NCBI GenBank assembly: GCA_023436065.1 | Contig: JAEZKU010000062.1 | Coordinates: 6,833 to 70,832, forward strand | Direction of reading: 5' to 3' | Source of the DNA: Bacillota bacterium | GTDB taxonomy: Bacteria; Bacillota; Clostridia; Lachnospirales; Lachnospiraceae | Length of the DNA stretch: 64,000 bases | Shown: positions 8,909 through 17,587 of the stretch, piece after piece | How positions within the stretch are numbered: position 1 is the stretch's first letter | How the letters are laid out: the number at the start of each line of letters is the position of its first letter | The notes under the pieces: generated by a model | Told to the model about the DNA's origin: nothing | What the model saw: only the letters and a program-made list of their open reading frames with translations | Databases searched by the model: none | Program-made: the position numbers and the translations under genes

Positions 8909-9910
8909 TTACAATATATTAAACTGGAAGACCTGATCAAAGGTACGGAGCGTCTTAAAGTTCCCCTTTGCAGTAAGTTCACCCGACATAAAGGCTCCCT
9001 GAAAGGTAATCCGTCCAAGTACCAGCCTGTTCATGACAGCATGGGTAGTCTTTGCCATCACATCTGAATCCGGTTTATCGCCATAGTAGCATTTCAATCG
9101 CTTGTTGTTAACTTCTACAACCAGGTTCTTCTTCACGTCGGATAACTCGATGCAGTAGGATGCCGTAAAGTCATCGATCGGATGGAAGTTATCCTTGAGA
9201 TTCTTAATAAAGTCCTGGCTTCCTTCCCCGTCACTGTTACTGTCCAGCATCTCCTTAAACATCTGGGTCAGCTCTTCAATATCCTCTTTTTGCTTTTTCA
9301 CATAAGTATCATCCGAAACGTAGACGGAAAGCTGTTCACTTTCCTGGGGAGTAAGCACGATCGTACTGCTTCGCAGTAAATTCTGCTTCACTGCCGCATT
9401 GCTGGTCGGCAGGATCTTCGTCTTTTGATGAATGGTACGGTAATAAGCCTCTGCTTTCTTCTCTATGATTTCAGCAAAATCCTTATTTGTCTCAAATTCA
9501 ACATGCTCCTCCACATAGGCACCCAGACCGCTAACCGGGATTCCTCCTAGTATTTCCCAGGCTTTGATCAAAAATAGTTCTGCGTCCCGTTCTCCATAGG
9601 TGCTTGCAATAGCAACCGGCAGCATATATAGCTTGCTCAGCCTGTCCTTATCCGCATAGAGCCAGCAGGCATCCAGAAACTGCTGCATCAGTCCGCCGAT
9701 ACCGAACCATTCTACACTGACAGCGAGGATGACCCCATCGGCTTCCTTCAAAGTCTTGGGAAGCATCGAAATCCCATTCTTCTCTTCATAAAGATTATAT
9801 CTTGTGACCTGAACCCTAAGTTCTTCCAATACTGAGGTCAGCTTGCTTATGACATAGAGCGTCGGGTCTTCGATCAACCCTCTGCCGCCATAATAGATAT
9901 TAATTTTCAT
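8909..9910 (-). CDS. flavodoxin-fold NAD(P)H oxidoreductase fused to SCP2-like domain
   Basis: Residues 1-160 resemble an NADPH-dependent FMN reductase or flavodoxin fold (ILAVSVEWFGIGGLMQQFLD, then a GERDAELFLIKAWEILGG stretch). The C-terminal 110 residues resemble an SCP2 sterol-carrier fold, with a conserved late block reading GRITFQGAFMSGELTAKG. A charged helical linker joins them. The start codon overlaps the rhomboid stop by four bases (ATGA), indicating translational coupling. The electron acceptor and any lipid ligand are unknown. Domain assignments are by pattern recognition only. Confidence 0.7.
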   Translation of the reverse strand: MKINIYYGGRGLIEDPTLYVISKLTSVLEELRVQVTRYNLYEEKNGISMLPKTLKEADGVILAVSVEWFGIGGLMQQFLDACWLYADKDRLSKLYMLPVAIASTYGERDAELFLIKAWEILGGIPVSGLGAYVEEHVEFETNKDFAEIIEKKAEAYYRTIHQKTKILPTSNAAVKQNLLRSSTIVLTPQESEQLSVYVSDDTYVKKQKEDIEELTQMFKEMLDSNSDGEGSQDFIKNLKDNFHPIDDFTASYCIELSDVKKNLVVEVNNKRLKCYYGDKPDSDVMAKTTHAVMNRLVLGRITFQGAFMSGELTAKGNFKTLRTFDQVFQFNIL

Positions 9911-11064
9911 GTAGTAACCTCTCCTCCTGATGTATTCTTTGTGGGTTTGCGGTAAATCAGTACTGCCAGAACAACTCCTGCCAAAAATCCTCCGACATGA
10001 GCTGCCTGATCGATCCGGGAATTTGCGATACCGCTGTATAGGCTAAGCACCACAAAAATCACCATCTGCCTGGTACGGATCTCCTCCAGTCTTCCACGAT
10101 TCACTATTACGATGAGAAGCATCGCACCCACGACTCCGAATATAGCTCCGGATGCACCGATAGAGATGGTGGTTCCGTCCGTCAGCCGGTTGTATTCTTC
10201 CCACATATTATAACCGATTGATGCAATCCCCGCAAGAATTCCTCCACCCATATATAGAATTAGGTATTTCAGCTTACCTACGGCACGCTCCAGGTGATAT
10301 CCCATAAAAAACAGCACCAGCATATTATTGAACAGATGACTTAAATCTGCATGCAGAAACATTGAGCTCAGAATACGGTAGTATTCTCCCTTCTTGATCA
10401 CATAATACCAGGAAAGGGCTCCTTCTGCCAGAATCTTATCGGTTCCGCCGAAGACCGGAATAAAATAAGTTATGATAAAAGCAAGCACATTCAACAGGAT
10501 GATACAAGTATTTACAGGAGAAAGGATCTTGTTTATCCTTTGCACGGGCTGAGGCATCGAAGAAGCATCCACAGATGCACGAAGCCCTGCCTCCGAATAT
10601 TTTTGCTCCTGCCGTGAGATATATTCCTCCTCCAGCAGCCCTTCAATTCTGTTTCTAAACTGCCGAAGCTCTTCGCTCAGATCATTATCGTCAAAATGAT
10701 TCTCATAAAGCATAAGACGCAGGGTATTCAAATCAATGATCCAATGATTGTCCGCCGGCTGATCGATACACAACTGTCTTGCATTCTCAGGAGATGTTGT
10801 CAGCACAAGGCTTAACAGCCGGACATCGTATGAGTTACTGTTCGCAATACTGTGCTTCATCTTCTCCAGGATGTGTCCATATTGCTCTCTGCTCAGTTCA
10901 TTACCGCTATTTGCATGAATAATGGATATAATCCTAAACCGGGAGTCTTCCCTAACATTACTGCTTTCCCCAAGCCGATAGAAAAAATAGATTCCGGGAG
11001 CATTAGAGTTCATCCTGGAAAAACCCAGGTCAGTTAAGATTGTGTCCAGTCTTGTTTCTATCAT
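9907..11064 (-). CDS. rhomboid-family intramembrane serine protease
   Basis: This is a 385-residue membrane protease. The catalytic dyad is visible as Ser305 in IGASGAIFG and His356 in AAHVGGFLAG. The membrane domain of six or seven helices occupies about residues 185-380, including the HADLSHLFNNML motif of the family. The first 180 residues form a soluble domain that most rhomboids lack. It lies between glpK (12 bases downstream of its stop) and the flavodoxin/SCP2 gene (four-base overlap), so it appears to be part of a glycerol-kinase-headed operon. The substrate is unknown. Confidence 0.92.
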   Translation of the reverse strand: MIETRLDTILTDLGFSRMNSNAPGIYFFYRLGESSNVREDSRFRIISIIHANSGNELSREQYGHILEKMKHSIANSNSYDVRLLSLVLTTSPENARQLCIDQPADNHWIIDLNTLRLMLYENHFDDNDLSEELRQFRNRIEGLLEEEYISRQEQKYSEAGLRASVDASSMPQPVQRINKILSPVNTCIILLNVLAFIITYFIPVFGGTDKILAEGALSWYYVIKKGEYYRILSSMFLHADLSHLFNNMLVLFFMGYHLERAVGKLKYLILYMGGGILAGIASIGYNMWEEYNRLTDGTTISIGASGAIFGVVGAMLLIVIVNRGRLEEIRTRQMVIFVVLSLYSGIANSRIDQAAHVGGFLAGVVLAVLIYRKPTKNTSGGEVTT

Positions 11065-11076
11065 ACCGTTATCCCT

Positions 11077-12567
11077 TTACTCTTCCCAGGCAAAAGAACG
11101 TTTCACTGCCTTCTTCCATCCGGTAATCAGAGTCTCTCGCTTCTCCTCGGACATATTCGGAAGGAAAGTCTCAGCCAAAGCCCAATTCATCCTGATCTCC
11201 TCCCTGTCCTTCCAGAAACCAACTGCAAGACCGGCAAGATATGCAGCTCCAAGCGCGGTAGTCTCGATACATTCCGGTTTTAACACCTCTACATTCAGAA
11301 TATCTGACTGAAACTGCATCAGAAAACGATTCGCACAGGCGCCTCCGTCTACCTTCAGGGATTTCAGTGTAATACCCGAATCCCCTTCCATCGCCTTCAG
11401 CACATCCTGAGTCTGATAAGCGATCGCCTCCAGTGTAGCACGGATGATATGATCCCTGTTGCAGCCACGGGTAATCCCCACAATTGCACCTCTGGCATAC
11501 TGATCCCAGTAAGGAGCGCCAAGACCTGCAAATGCCGGAACGACATAGACACCGTTCGTATCAGGAACCTGAAGTGCGAATTTCTCACTCTCCGCAGCAT
11601 TACGGATCAATTGAAGTTCGTCACGAAGCCATTGTACTGCTGCTCCTGCAACAAACACACTTCCTTCCAAAGCATAGGATACCTCCGGTCCGGTAGATGC
11701 GGCGATCGTAGTAATCAATCCATGCTTCGATACAATCGCTTCATTTCCTGTATTCATAAGCAGAAAGCATCCGGTACCGTAAGTATTTTTCACTTCACCC
11801 TTATTATGACAGCATTGACCAAAAAGCGCTGCCTGCTGATCTCCCGCTGCTCCTGCGATGGCGATGGCCTCACCGAATAATGCCCTGTCCGAATAACCAT
11901 AGATGCAGCTGGAGGGCTTTACCTCCGGAAGCATCTGAACAGGAATATCAAGCTCTTCCAATATCCTTTCATCCCAGGTCAGCCTTCTGATATCAAAAAG
12001 CATCGTCCTGGAAGCGTTTGAATAGTCCGTAACAAAGGTCTTCCCCTTGGTCAGATTCCAGATAATCCAGGTATCCACCGTACCGAACAGAAGCTCCCCT
12101 GCTTTTGCCAATTCCCTTGCTCCGTCTACATGATCGAGAATCCACTTAATCTTAGTCCCCGAGAAATAAGCATCGGGTATCAATCCGGTCTTATCTTTAA
12201 TATAATCCTCCAACCCCTTTGCCTTTAATTCCCCGATCATATCGGAGGTCCTACGACATTGCCAGACGATGGCGTTATAGACGGGCTGTCCGGTATGCTT
12301 GTTCCATACGATTGTTGTCTCCCGCTGATTCGTGATGCCGATGGACGCGATCTGATCGGCAGTAATTCCAAGCTTCGCCATAGCCTCCGTTGCTACGGAG
12401 ATCTGGGTAGACCAGATTTCCATCGGGTCATGCTCCACCCAACCGGGTTTCGGATAAATCTGAGTAAATTCCTTCTGTGCTATGCTTTTCATTTTTCCCT
12501 GTTTATCAAATATAATGCACCTGGAGCTTGTTGTGCCCTGATCTAGGGCCATTACATATTCCTTCAT
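11077..12567 (-). CDS. glpK: glycerol kinase
   Basis: GlpK phosphorylates glycerol to sn-glycerol-3-phosphate with ATP in the cytosol. The 496-residue protein shows the FGGY-family ATP-site start (ALDQGTTSSRCIIFD), the substrate-binding GITNQRETTIVW, a SNASRTMLFDI segment and the late FGGY signature region GGACANRFLMQFQSDIL. Length is normal for the family. No glpF or glpD gene is adjacent; instead a small membrane protein precedes it and a rhomboid protease follows. A conserved phosphorylatable His of some Firmicute GlpK proteins was not checked by alignment. Confidence 0.97.
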   Translation of the reverse strand: MKEYVMALDQGTTSSRCIIFDKQGKMKSIAQKEFTQIYPKPGWVEHDPMEIWSTQISVATEAMAKLGITADQIASIGITNQRETTIVWNKHTGQPVYNAIVWQCRRTSDMIGELKAKGLEDYIKDKTGLIPDAYFSGTKIKWILDHVDGARELAKAGELLFGTVDTWIIWNLTKGKTFVTDYSNASRTMLFDIRRLTWDERILEELDIPVQMLPEVKPSSCIYGYSDRALFGEAIAIAGAAGDQQAALFGQCCHNKGEVKNTYGTGCFLLMNTGNEAIVSKHGLITTIAASTGPEVSYALEGSVFVAGAAVQWLRDELQLIRNAAESEKFALQVPDTNGVYVVPAFAGLGAPYWDQYARGAIVGITRGCNRDHIIRATLEAIAYQTQDVLKAMEGDSGITLKSLKVDGGACANRFLMQFQSDILNVEVLKPECIETTALGAAYLAGLAVGFWKDREEIRMNWALAETFLPNMSEEKRETLITGWKKAVKRSFAWEE

Positions 12568-12601
12568 TGGAACCTCCTCTGCCGCTGCCGCGGCTTTATA
12601 C

Positions 12602-12865
12602 TCAATTTTCGATCGCAGCCAGTACGATAACTGCTATCGCACCGATCGCGAGTATAATATTAAACAGCAATAAGAGCGCGTATAAAATCTGACTGCTAAG
12701 CTTTTCTTTTCTCTTTTCCCGTAGCTTCGCTATAGTATTCCATATGAGGCACAGTGAAAATATTAACAGTAATATTCCCTTCACAAAATCGTTACCAATG
12801 AAGTTAGCGATAACTAGAATCAATAGCAGGACTACCACTAAAAAAACGTCAAATCGTCTCTTCAT
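12602..12865 (-). CDS. small membrane protein of unknown function
   Basis: This 87-residue protein has two or three predicted membrane helices (about residues 5-25, 30-45 and 62-85) separated by a basic stretch (LREKRKEKLSS). I do not recognise the family. The start at 12865 is chosen because GGAGG lies eight bases upstream; an earlier in-frame TTG would put that ribosome-binding site inside the coding region. It is the first gene before glpK with 34 bases between, so it may be co-transcribed with it. Confidence 0.6.
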   Translation of the reverse strand: MKRRFDVFLVVVLLLILVIANFIGNDFVKGILLLIFSLCLIWNTIAKLREKRKEKLSSQILYALLLLFNIILAIGAIAVIVLAAIEN

Positions 12866-13002
12866 GTTAAGTGCCTCCAATCATGGAAAGAATTAATCGC
12901 TTCAATAGTATTGTATACTCTCATTCCAATATTTACAAGGCTTTTATTGTTATCGGAGGCCTCCCGGAACCATACTGTCCGGCAGATAAAAACTAACTTA
13001 AA

Positions 13003-13044
13003 AAGGTAAATAATCTCCTGATTGTACAGGGGATTATTTACCTT
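13003..13044. repeat. 18-bp inverted repeat between divergent genes
   Basis: AAGGTAAATAATCTCCTG (13003-13020) pairs with 13027-13044 around a six-base loop; the single mismatch is U-G on plus-strand RNA. No T-run follows on either side. It lies between two divergent genes, upstream of the esterase promoter, so it could be an operator or a terminator for readthrough. Confidence 0.55.
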
Positions 13045-13074
13045 AAATCTCGTTTTGTAAGAGAATAATACATG

Positions 13075-13102
13075 ATTGCATTTATAGGATAATTGCTATA
13101 AT
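13075..13102 (+). promoter_or_regulatory. possible promoter of the esterase-like gene
   Basis: TATAAT (13097-13102) is preceded by ATTGCA/TTGCAT at 13075-13081, giving a slightly short spacer of 15-16 bases. Confidence 0.4.
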
Positions 13103-13151
13103 ATGTAAACTATAAAAGCATCTCAATTTATTGAACAGAAAGCGATCTAAG

Positions 13152-13829
13152 ATGGAAAAGCATACCATGTCTATCGGTGAATATAACACATCAATATTTT
13201 ATACCGGAAATCGCATAAATTGTCCCATCATATATACTCATCTATCCTGTGATACAGCAGAGGCGATTGCCGAGCTACTTACCGGTTTAGATGTTGTATT
13301 GATAGCCTTGGAGGGTGTGGACTGGGATCGAGATCTTACACCATGGCCAGCAAAAAGAGCCTTTCGTGGAGGGAATGATTTCTCAGGAGGTGCAGACGCA
13401 TATCTAAGTGATCTGATAAAGAAGATTCTTCCGACAGTAGAGGACACTCTGCAAATCGTGCCCTCAAGCCGTATGATTCTTGGATATTCGCTGGCCGGCC
13501 TGTTTTCTCTTTACACCCTGTATTGCACGGAACTTTTTAGCTGCGCAGCATCCGTATCCGGGTCCTTGTGGTATGATGGCTTTCTGGACTTTCTGAAAGA
13601 TAATGCGCCGATTCAGCTACCAAAGCGCGTCTACTTCTCTCTGGGTGAGCAGGAGTGCGAGACAAAGAATCCCAGACTTTCTACAGTGGAAGTCTGTACT
13701 TTGGAGTCTGAGCGGATTATGCGGGCTCTGGGTGTGCAGACGGTATTTGAGCGTAATCCGGGGAACCACTTTGCAGATGTCCCGGAACGTATTGCAAAGG
13801 CAATCCGCTGGCTCTGTGCAGAGGAGTGA
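13152..13829 (+). CDS. alpha/beta-hydrolase (esterase-like)
   Basis: The protein of about 225 residues has an alpha/beta-hydrolase nucleophile elbow GYSLAGLFSL and a C-terminal NPGNHFADVPERI whose His is the likely catalytic base. The region around VYFSLGEQECETKNP carries acidic residues that could complete the triad. This pattern resembles the esterase D/IroE-type family that acts on carboxyl esters. The start is uncertain: ATG at 13152 or ATG at 13167 are both possible, and neither has a strong ribosome-binding site. It is a single gene ending five bases before the convergent FHA-protein stop. Confidence 0.75.
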   Translation: MEKHTMSIGEYNTSIFYTGNRINCPIIYTHLSCDTAEAIAELLTGLDVVLIALEGVDWDRDLTPWPAKRAFRGGNDFSGGADAYLSDLIKKILPTVEDTLQIVPSSRMILGYSLAGLFSLYTLYCTELFSCAASVSGSLWYDGFLDFLKDNAPIQLPKRVYFSLGEQECETKNPRLSTVEVCTLESERIMRALGVQTVFERNPGNHFADVPERIAKAIRWLCAEE

Positions 13830-13834
13830 TTTTG

Positions 13835-15289
13835 TTACTCACCGAAGCCGAATTTGTATGCAATATTCGCAAAAGCGATCTCATCTCCAAATACTATTTC
13901 TTTCTTCTCATAGGTCTGGAGCATCTGACCGTTGACGAAGGTCCCGTTCGTGGAGTTGAGGTCGGTTATATAATAGCCTTCCTCTTCCTTCGTAATCTTG
14001 GCATGATACCTGCTGATTACCTTCTGATCCAGGCAATAGTCAACATTTGTCTTCAATTTTCCAATAAAGAATGGATATTCGGTGAGAAGGATGGGCTGAT
14101 AGTCAGGGTCTGTGACCGGCCTCAGACAAAGCTTTACATCCTCTTTTATCTTACCGATATCACTTAACAGGCAGGTGGGATTATAGTCGTCCTCCTGCTC
14201 CTTTCTATTATCTTCTGTTTGTAGCCGGTTTTTCAGCTCAGGTGCAGCTGCTATCATTGGTTTCGGTACCGACTCCTCCTGCAGCTTCGCAGCCAAAATA
14301 GGCTTTCTTCTGTAATCGCTCACTTCTGAATAATCCATCTCCGTACGAGGATCGATATATTCACTTTTTGTGATTATTTTTGATCGCTTATTCTTCCGAT
14401 CCCAGATCTTACGAAAAAGATATCCTTCCACACATAATATGATCAGGAGAAGTGCTGCGAGCTTACTATAATCAATGCTTTCACTATAGGTATCATAGAG
14501 TATTCCGGTGGTTACTCCAAGAATCATGAGTAATCCTCCGATCACAGCACAGAAGGCACTAAGCAGATAGGTTGAGACAGGGTAGCACTCCTTCTCCTCT
14601 TCCCTCTCCACCTTCTCCAGCATAATCGGTATCTTCTCCAGAAGCTGACTTTCCTCCGTGGGTGCAGACCTTTCCTTCAGAGAGTTTTGCATCGAAACTG
14701 CTTCTTTCCCACTCTCCGCTTGCTCCAAATCCGTAAGGGGATTACCGGTTTCTCTATTTAGTACCTGATATAGGTGCATTGTCGTGAAGCTTTCTTCCCG
14801 ACTGGCAGCATACAATTGATACACAAGCAATACAGCCTCCTTATCGCTATAATCCACCTTATTCATCAGATATTCCAGCAGCTGATTCATCTGTTCCTTG
14901 ATACCACTGTGATGACCCGATAAAAAGCACAGGGAAGGAGTAAAGCTCAGCACATCCAGATAGATAAAATCCGGTTTTATGATAAAATCCTCACAGGGCA
15001 ATAAATATTCATAGGCCGTATCCAGCGTATGCAAGACTCCCTCCATGATACGCCTGACTTTACCATAGGACAGCTTACTCTTATCCAGGAAATAATGCAT
15101 CGACTGCATTCCTGTGATATCATAATAAAATAAATGTCTGCCATTCATTTGCCTTTGCTCAAGGGACAGTACTCCCTCTAGCCGCTGCTGTTCTAAAATA
15201 CTGATGCAATACGGCTCTGTCCGGATTGCATCCTCCCCGGTGATTATCATATAATTGTGATGCAGGTCCTTCTTAAACTCCACCTCCAT
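13835..15289 (-). CDS. FHA-domain protein with DUF6382-like N-terminus
   Basis: The N-terminal 200 residues match the DUF6382-like module (opening MEVEFKKDLHHNYMII). Two membrane helices lie around residues 245-310, and the C-terminal 100 residues are an FHA domain with the phosphothreonine-binding signature ISRYHAKI and LNSTNGTFVNG. FHA domains bind phosphothreonine peptides. As the last gene of the Tad operon it probably links pilus assembly to Ser/Thr kinase signalling; that is inference, and no kinase lies in the window. The start is set at 15289 because GAGGAAG precedes it and the family N-terminus fits. Confidence 0.85.
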   Translation of the reverse strand: MEVEFKKDLHHNYMIITGEDAIRTEPYCISILEQQRLEGVLSLEQRQMNGRHLFYYDITGMQSMHYFLDKSKLSYGKVRRIMEGVLHTLDTAYEYLLPCEDFIIKPDFIYLDVLSFTPSLCFLSGHHSGIKEQMNQLLEYLMNKVDYSDKEAVLLVYQLYAASREESFTTMHLYQVLNRETGNPLTDLEQAESGKEAVSMQNSLKERSAPTEESQLLEKIPIMLEKVEREEEKECYPVSTYLLSAFCAVIGGLLMILGVTTGILYDTYSESIDYSKLAALLLIILCVEGYLFRKIWDRKNKRSKIITKSEYIDPRTEMDYSEVSDYRRKPILAAKLQEESVPKPMIAAAPELKNRLQTEDNRKEQEDDYNPTCLLSDIGKIKEDVKLCLRPVTDPDYQPILLTEYPFFIGKLKTNVDYCLDQKVISRYHAKITKEEEGYYITDLNSTNGTFVNGQMLQTYEKKEIVFGDEIAFANIAYKFGFGE

Positions 15290-15405
15290 AGGTCTTCCTC
15301 CTATTCCTAAGCGTTTAATCATCCTTTCTACCGTGCACAGCTTAACCGCTTCTTCTCTATTCTTTTCTATCATTCTTCTCTATTACTTTTCTCTATTCTT
15401 ACTAT

Positions 15406-16020
15406 CTAAGGAAGAAGCTTCTGCAAGCCACTCTTTAGCTGTTCTACCCCTTTGATTTCCGAGCCGGTCTGAAGCACGGTTTCACAGATACGTAAGGTCT
15501 CCGCCGGATTATGGATCGGATAGCTTCCTGTAATCCTCATTGACAGGTACTTCTCGAATAGCTTCCCAAAGACAGGAAGCGTTATTGTGGTTTTCGTTCT
15601 TACGGAAGCGGAAAGAGAAAGCGTTCCTACTTGAGAATCCACGTCACTGATTCTAAAAAGGAGAAGTCCTCCCGACAGTTGACTCAGAATATGATAATTC
15701 ATAGCCGTTTCTAGCTGCCCGGCATCTCCCGTAATGACATAGAACACACCTCTGCTATTCACAGCTTCATAGCTGACATCCCCTGTCTCCAGACTTGACT
15801 CATGCTTATAGGTAAGACCTGCTTTATGCAGGGTCCCGTCCACAACACCCCGTATCTTGCACATATCATGCAGACAGAAGGAGAGATAGATTAGGGCAAA
15901 GGTAATCAATATAACAAGCGGCAGAACAAAGGATGCTTCTACCGTAATGCTGCCCCCGATTCTATTCGTCCACTTTCCGCTCTTTAGTATGCTGTTTCTC
16001 ATTATTTTTATCAGGCTCAT
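15406..16020 (-). CDS. TadE-like pseudopilin/pilus assembly protein
   Basis: This 204-residue protein has one N-terminal hydrophobic helix preceded by the TadE-type sequence GGSITVEASFVLPLVI. The Glu in TVEASF corresponds to Glu5 of pilin-like proteins processed by the Tad prepilin peptidase. The remainder would be extracytoplasmic. The start is fixed by a four-base ATGA overlap with the prepilin peptidase stop, implying translational coupling. The role as minor pseudopilin of the Flp pilus is known for TadE/TadF; here it is inferred from the motif and operon. Confidence 0.85.
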   Translation of the reverse strand: MSLIKIMRNSILKSGKWTNRIGGSITVEASFVLPLVILITFALIYLSFCLHDMCKIRGVVDGTLHKAGLTYKHESSLETGDVSYEAVNSRGVFYVITGDAGQLETAMNYHILSQLSGGLLLFRISDVDSQVGTLSLSASVRTKTTITLPVFGKLFEKYLSMRITGSYPIHNPAETLRICETVLQTGSEIKGVEQLKSGLQKLLP

Positions 16021-16460
16021 ACAAGATTTCCTTTGGAGATGGTAAGCAATATCACATAACCGGTCAGCAGAAATGGAACAAACGGAATGCTTTTCTTTCG
16101 ATCGGCCCTGCGCATAAGCAGAAGAACGATGGAAACCGCAGCCGCCAGCGACAACGCGATTCCAAAGAGCTCCGCATTTGTCCAAAAGCCCAGCCCCAGT
16201 CCCGTGACGCATAGCAGGATACCATCACCCAATCCAATCTTGCCTTCGGTAGCCTTGCTTAGCAGTATCACTCCAAGCCCAAGCGCACAGCCTCCTAATC
16301 GTTCTGTTACAGACAGGTTCTCACAAAATGGCAGACATACAATTACCACAGCAGCACATACCCCTATCATCCATAAATAAATTTTCTTATAAAGCAGATC
16401 CTGTACTCCGCAGAATAATAACATTACCCCAAGGACAATTCTGATCATCCATTCCGACAT
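16017..16460 (-). CDS. A24-family prepilin peptidase (TadV/CpaA-like)
   Basis: This 147-residue membrane aspartyl protease would cleave the leader of the Flp pilin and the TadE-like proteins. It has about four helices. The two catalytic Asp candidates are in CGVQDLLYKKI near residue 21 and in the GxGD motif KIGLGDGILL. It is short, as is usual for TadV, and lacks the methyltransferase domain of PilD. It starts from ATG with GGAGGATATT and overlaps the next TadE-like gene by four bases. Confidence 0.9.
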   Translation of the reverse strand: MSEWMIRIVLGVMLLFCGVQDLLYKKIYLWMIGVCAAVVIVCLPFCENLSVTERLGGCALGLGVILLSKATEGKIGLGDGILLCVTGLGLGFWTNAELFGIALSLAAAVSIVLLLMRRADRKKSIPFVPFLLTGYVILLTISKGNLV

Positions 16461-16492
16461 AATATCCTCCGTTTCTATTGACTGTATATTTG

Positions 16493-17407
16493 CTATTTAT
16501 TCTCGCCTGTATAACATCGTTTACAGGGTGTACGACTTCCGACCTCGGATAACGGAAACTGTTTCACTGTCCTTTTCAAAGACGAACAGCTTCTGACCGA
16601 GTGATAGCTGCTGCCATCCTCTGTAATAAAGAAAGTCCCAAGTGGCAAGCTATTCCCCTCACAGCATTCCTTACAGGCATAATATTTACCACCATTCGCA
16701 TTGCGGTAGCTGTCAGGAATACCACTAACTGCCCGAATGGAAAGACGGATATGGGAACAGGATGCACTTTTATGATAGACCCTTCCTGTCACGGTGATAT
16801 ATACCATCTCTTCTTCATTCACTTCTTCATGCTCTTCCTCCTCCAAGGAATACGTAGCTGCAACCTCTCTGCCGGTCCATCCCCTCACCCGCACCCTTTG
16901 GAGCAGTTTCATGCTATGGATAGGGAACAGTCTGATTGGAGGCGTAACCCGATAGCCTACAACAATATCAATACAGTCTCCCTCCTTAAGAATAGAAGAG
17001 TCCTCAAAGTTGATGCCCTGAAATCCTTTTTCAATACAGGAGTGATTGATAAAATCTGTATTCAGGTAGGTCCCGGAGAAGGTCTTCAGAACCGTCTTAT
17101 CTATGAGCGCTGCCGTGAAGTCCCCCAGCCCGAGCTCCAACTCATTCCCAAAAACAGTGACATCAAAATTCATCGCCTCTGTTATCCCGGCAAAATCCTC
17201 ATAGACATATGCTGTCTTAGAAAAATCCAGACCCATTCTGGTGATCGACTGCTGAATATATTCCTGTATCATGAAAATCTGTATGAAGTATAAAAAGGCC
17301 AGGATAAAGTATAGAAATAGCGGAAGCACAAAGGCTGCTTCAACTGTGAGTGAGCCTTCTTCCCTTTTCTTTGTAGGAATCAGTTTTATCAGGCCTACCT
17401 TTCGCAT
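16493..17407 (-). CDS. TadE-like protein with duplicated C-terminal Cys/His module
   Basis: The 304-residue protein begins with a basic segment and the TadE signature EEGSLTVEAAFVLPLFLYF. After about 170 extracytoplasmic residues it ends in two tandem copies of a pattern YH-x5-C...C-x2-C: first VYHKSASCSHI...ACKEC, then SYHSVRSCSSL...PCKRC. The spacing suggests two small metal-binding or disulfide modules. I do not know this fusion as a standard Tad component. The start at 17407 has AGGAGG seven bases upstream and is preferred over an earlier in-frame codon. It is separated from the DUF5702 gene by a 180-base spacer holding an inverted repeat. Confidence 0.8.
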   Translation of the reverse strand: MRKVGLIKLIPTKKREEGSLTVEAAFVLPLFLYFILAFLYFIQIFMIQEYIQQSITRMGLDFSKTAYVYEDFAGITEAMNFDVTVFGNELELGLGDFTAALIDKTVLKTFSGTYLNTDFINHSCIEKGFQGINFEDSSILKEGDCIDIVVGYRVTPPIRLFPIHSMKLLQRVRVRGWTGREVAATYSLEEEEHEEVNEEEMVYITVTGRVYHKSASCSHIRLSIRAVSGIPDSYRNANGGKYYACKECCEGNSLPLGTFFITEDGSSYHSVRSCSSLKRTVKQFPLSEVGSRTPCKRCYTGENK

Positions 17408-17420
17408 AAATACCTCCTGA

Positions 17421-17560
17421 TGGGTTGGGATGTCCGTTCTTCTGTTAATTAACATTTATTATCAGGCAAATGATTTCTTGGAGAGAGTTTCATTTTATTT
17501 TTTATGGTAAGAACAGGAACAGATTTTATAGATTAATGGAAGAGCGGACATCCCAGCCCA
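17421..17560. repeat. 28-bp inverted repeat flanking a 140-bp spacer element
   Basis: The arm 17421-17448 can pair with 17533-17560 over 28 positions. The core TGGGATGTCCG (17426-17436) is perfect, and all four deviations are U-G or G-U pairs if the plus strand is the RNA. The element ends three bases before the ribosome-binding site of the TadE-like gene. A small MITE-like element or a structured antisense RNA are both possible. Confidence 0.5.
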
Positions 17561-17587
17561 CCTTTAGAACCGAAACAAATTGATCGT

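Noticed and set aside
11449..11880. Plus-strand frame of 143 codons within glpK
   Set aside because: It is a shadow of a strongly conserved glycerol kinase coding region.
16601..17293. Plus-strand open frame of 230 codons
   Set aside because: It is antisense to the TadE-like gene, shows no family pattern and has no ribosome-binding site.
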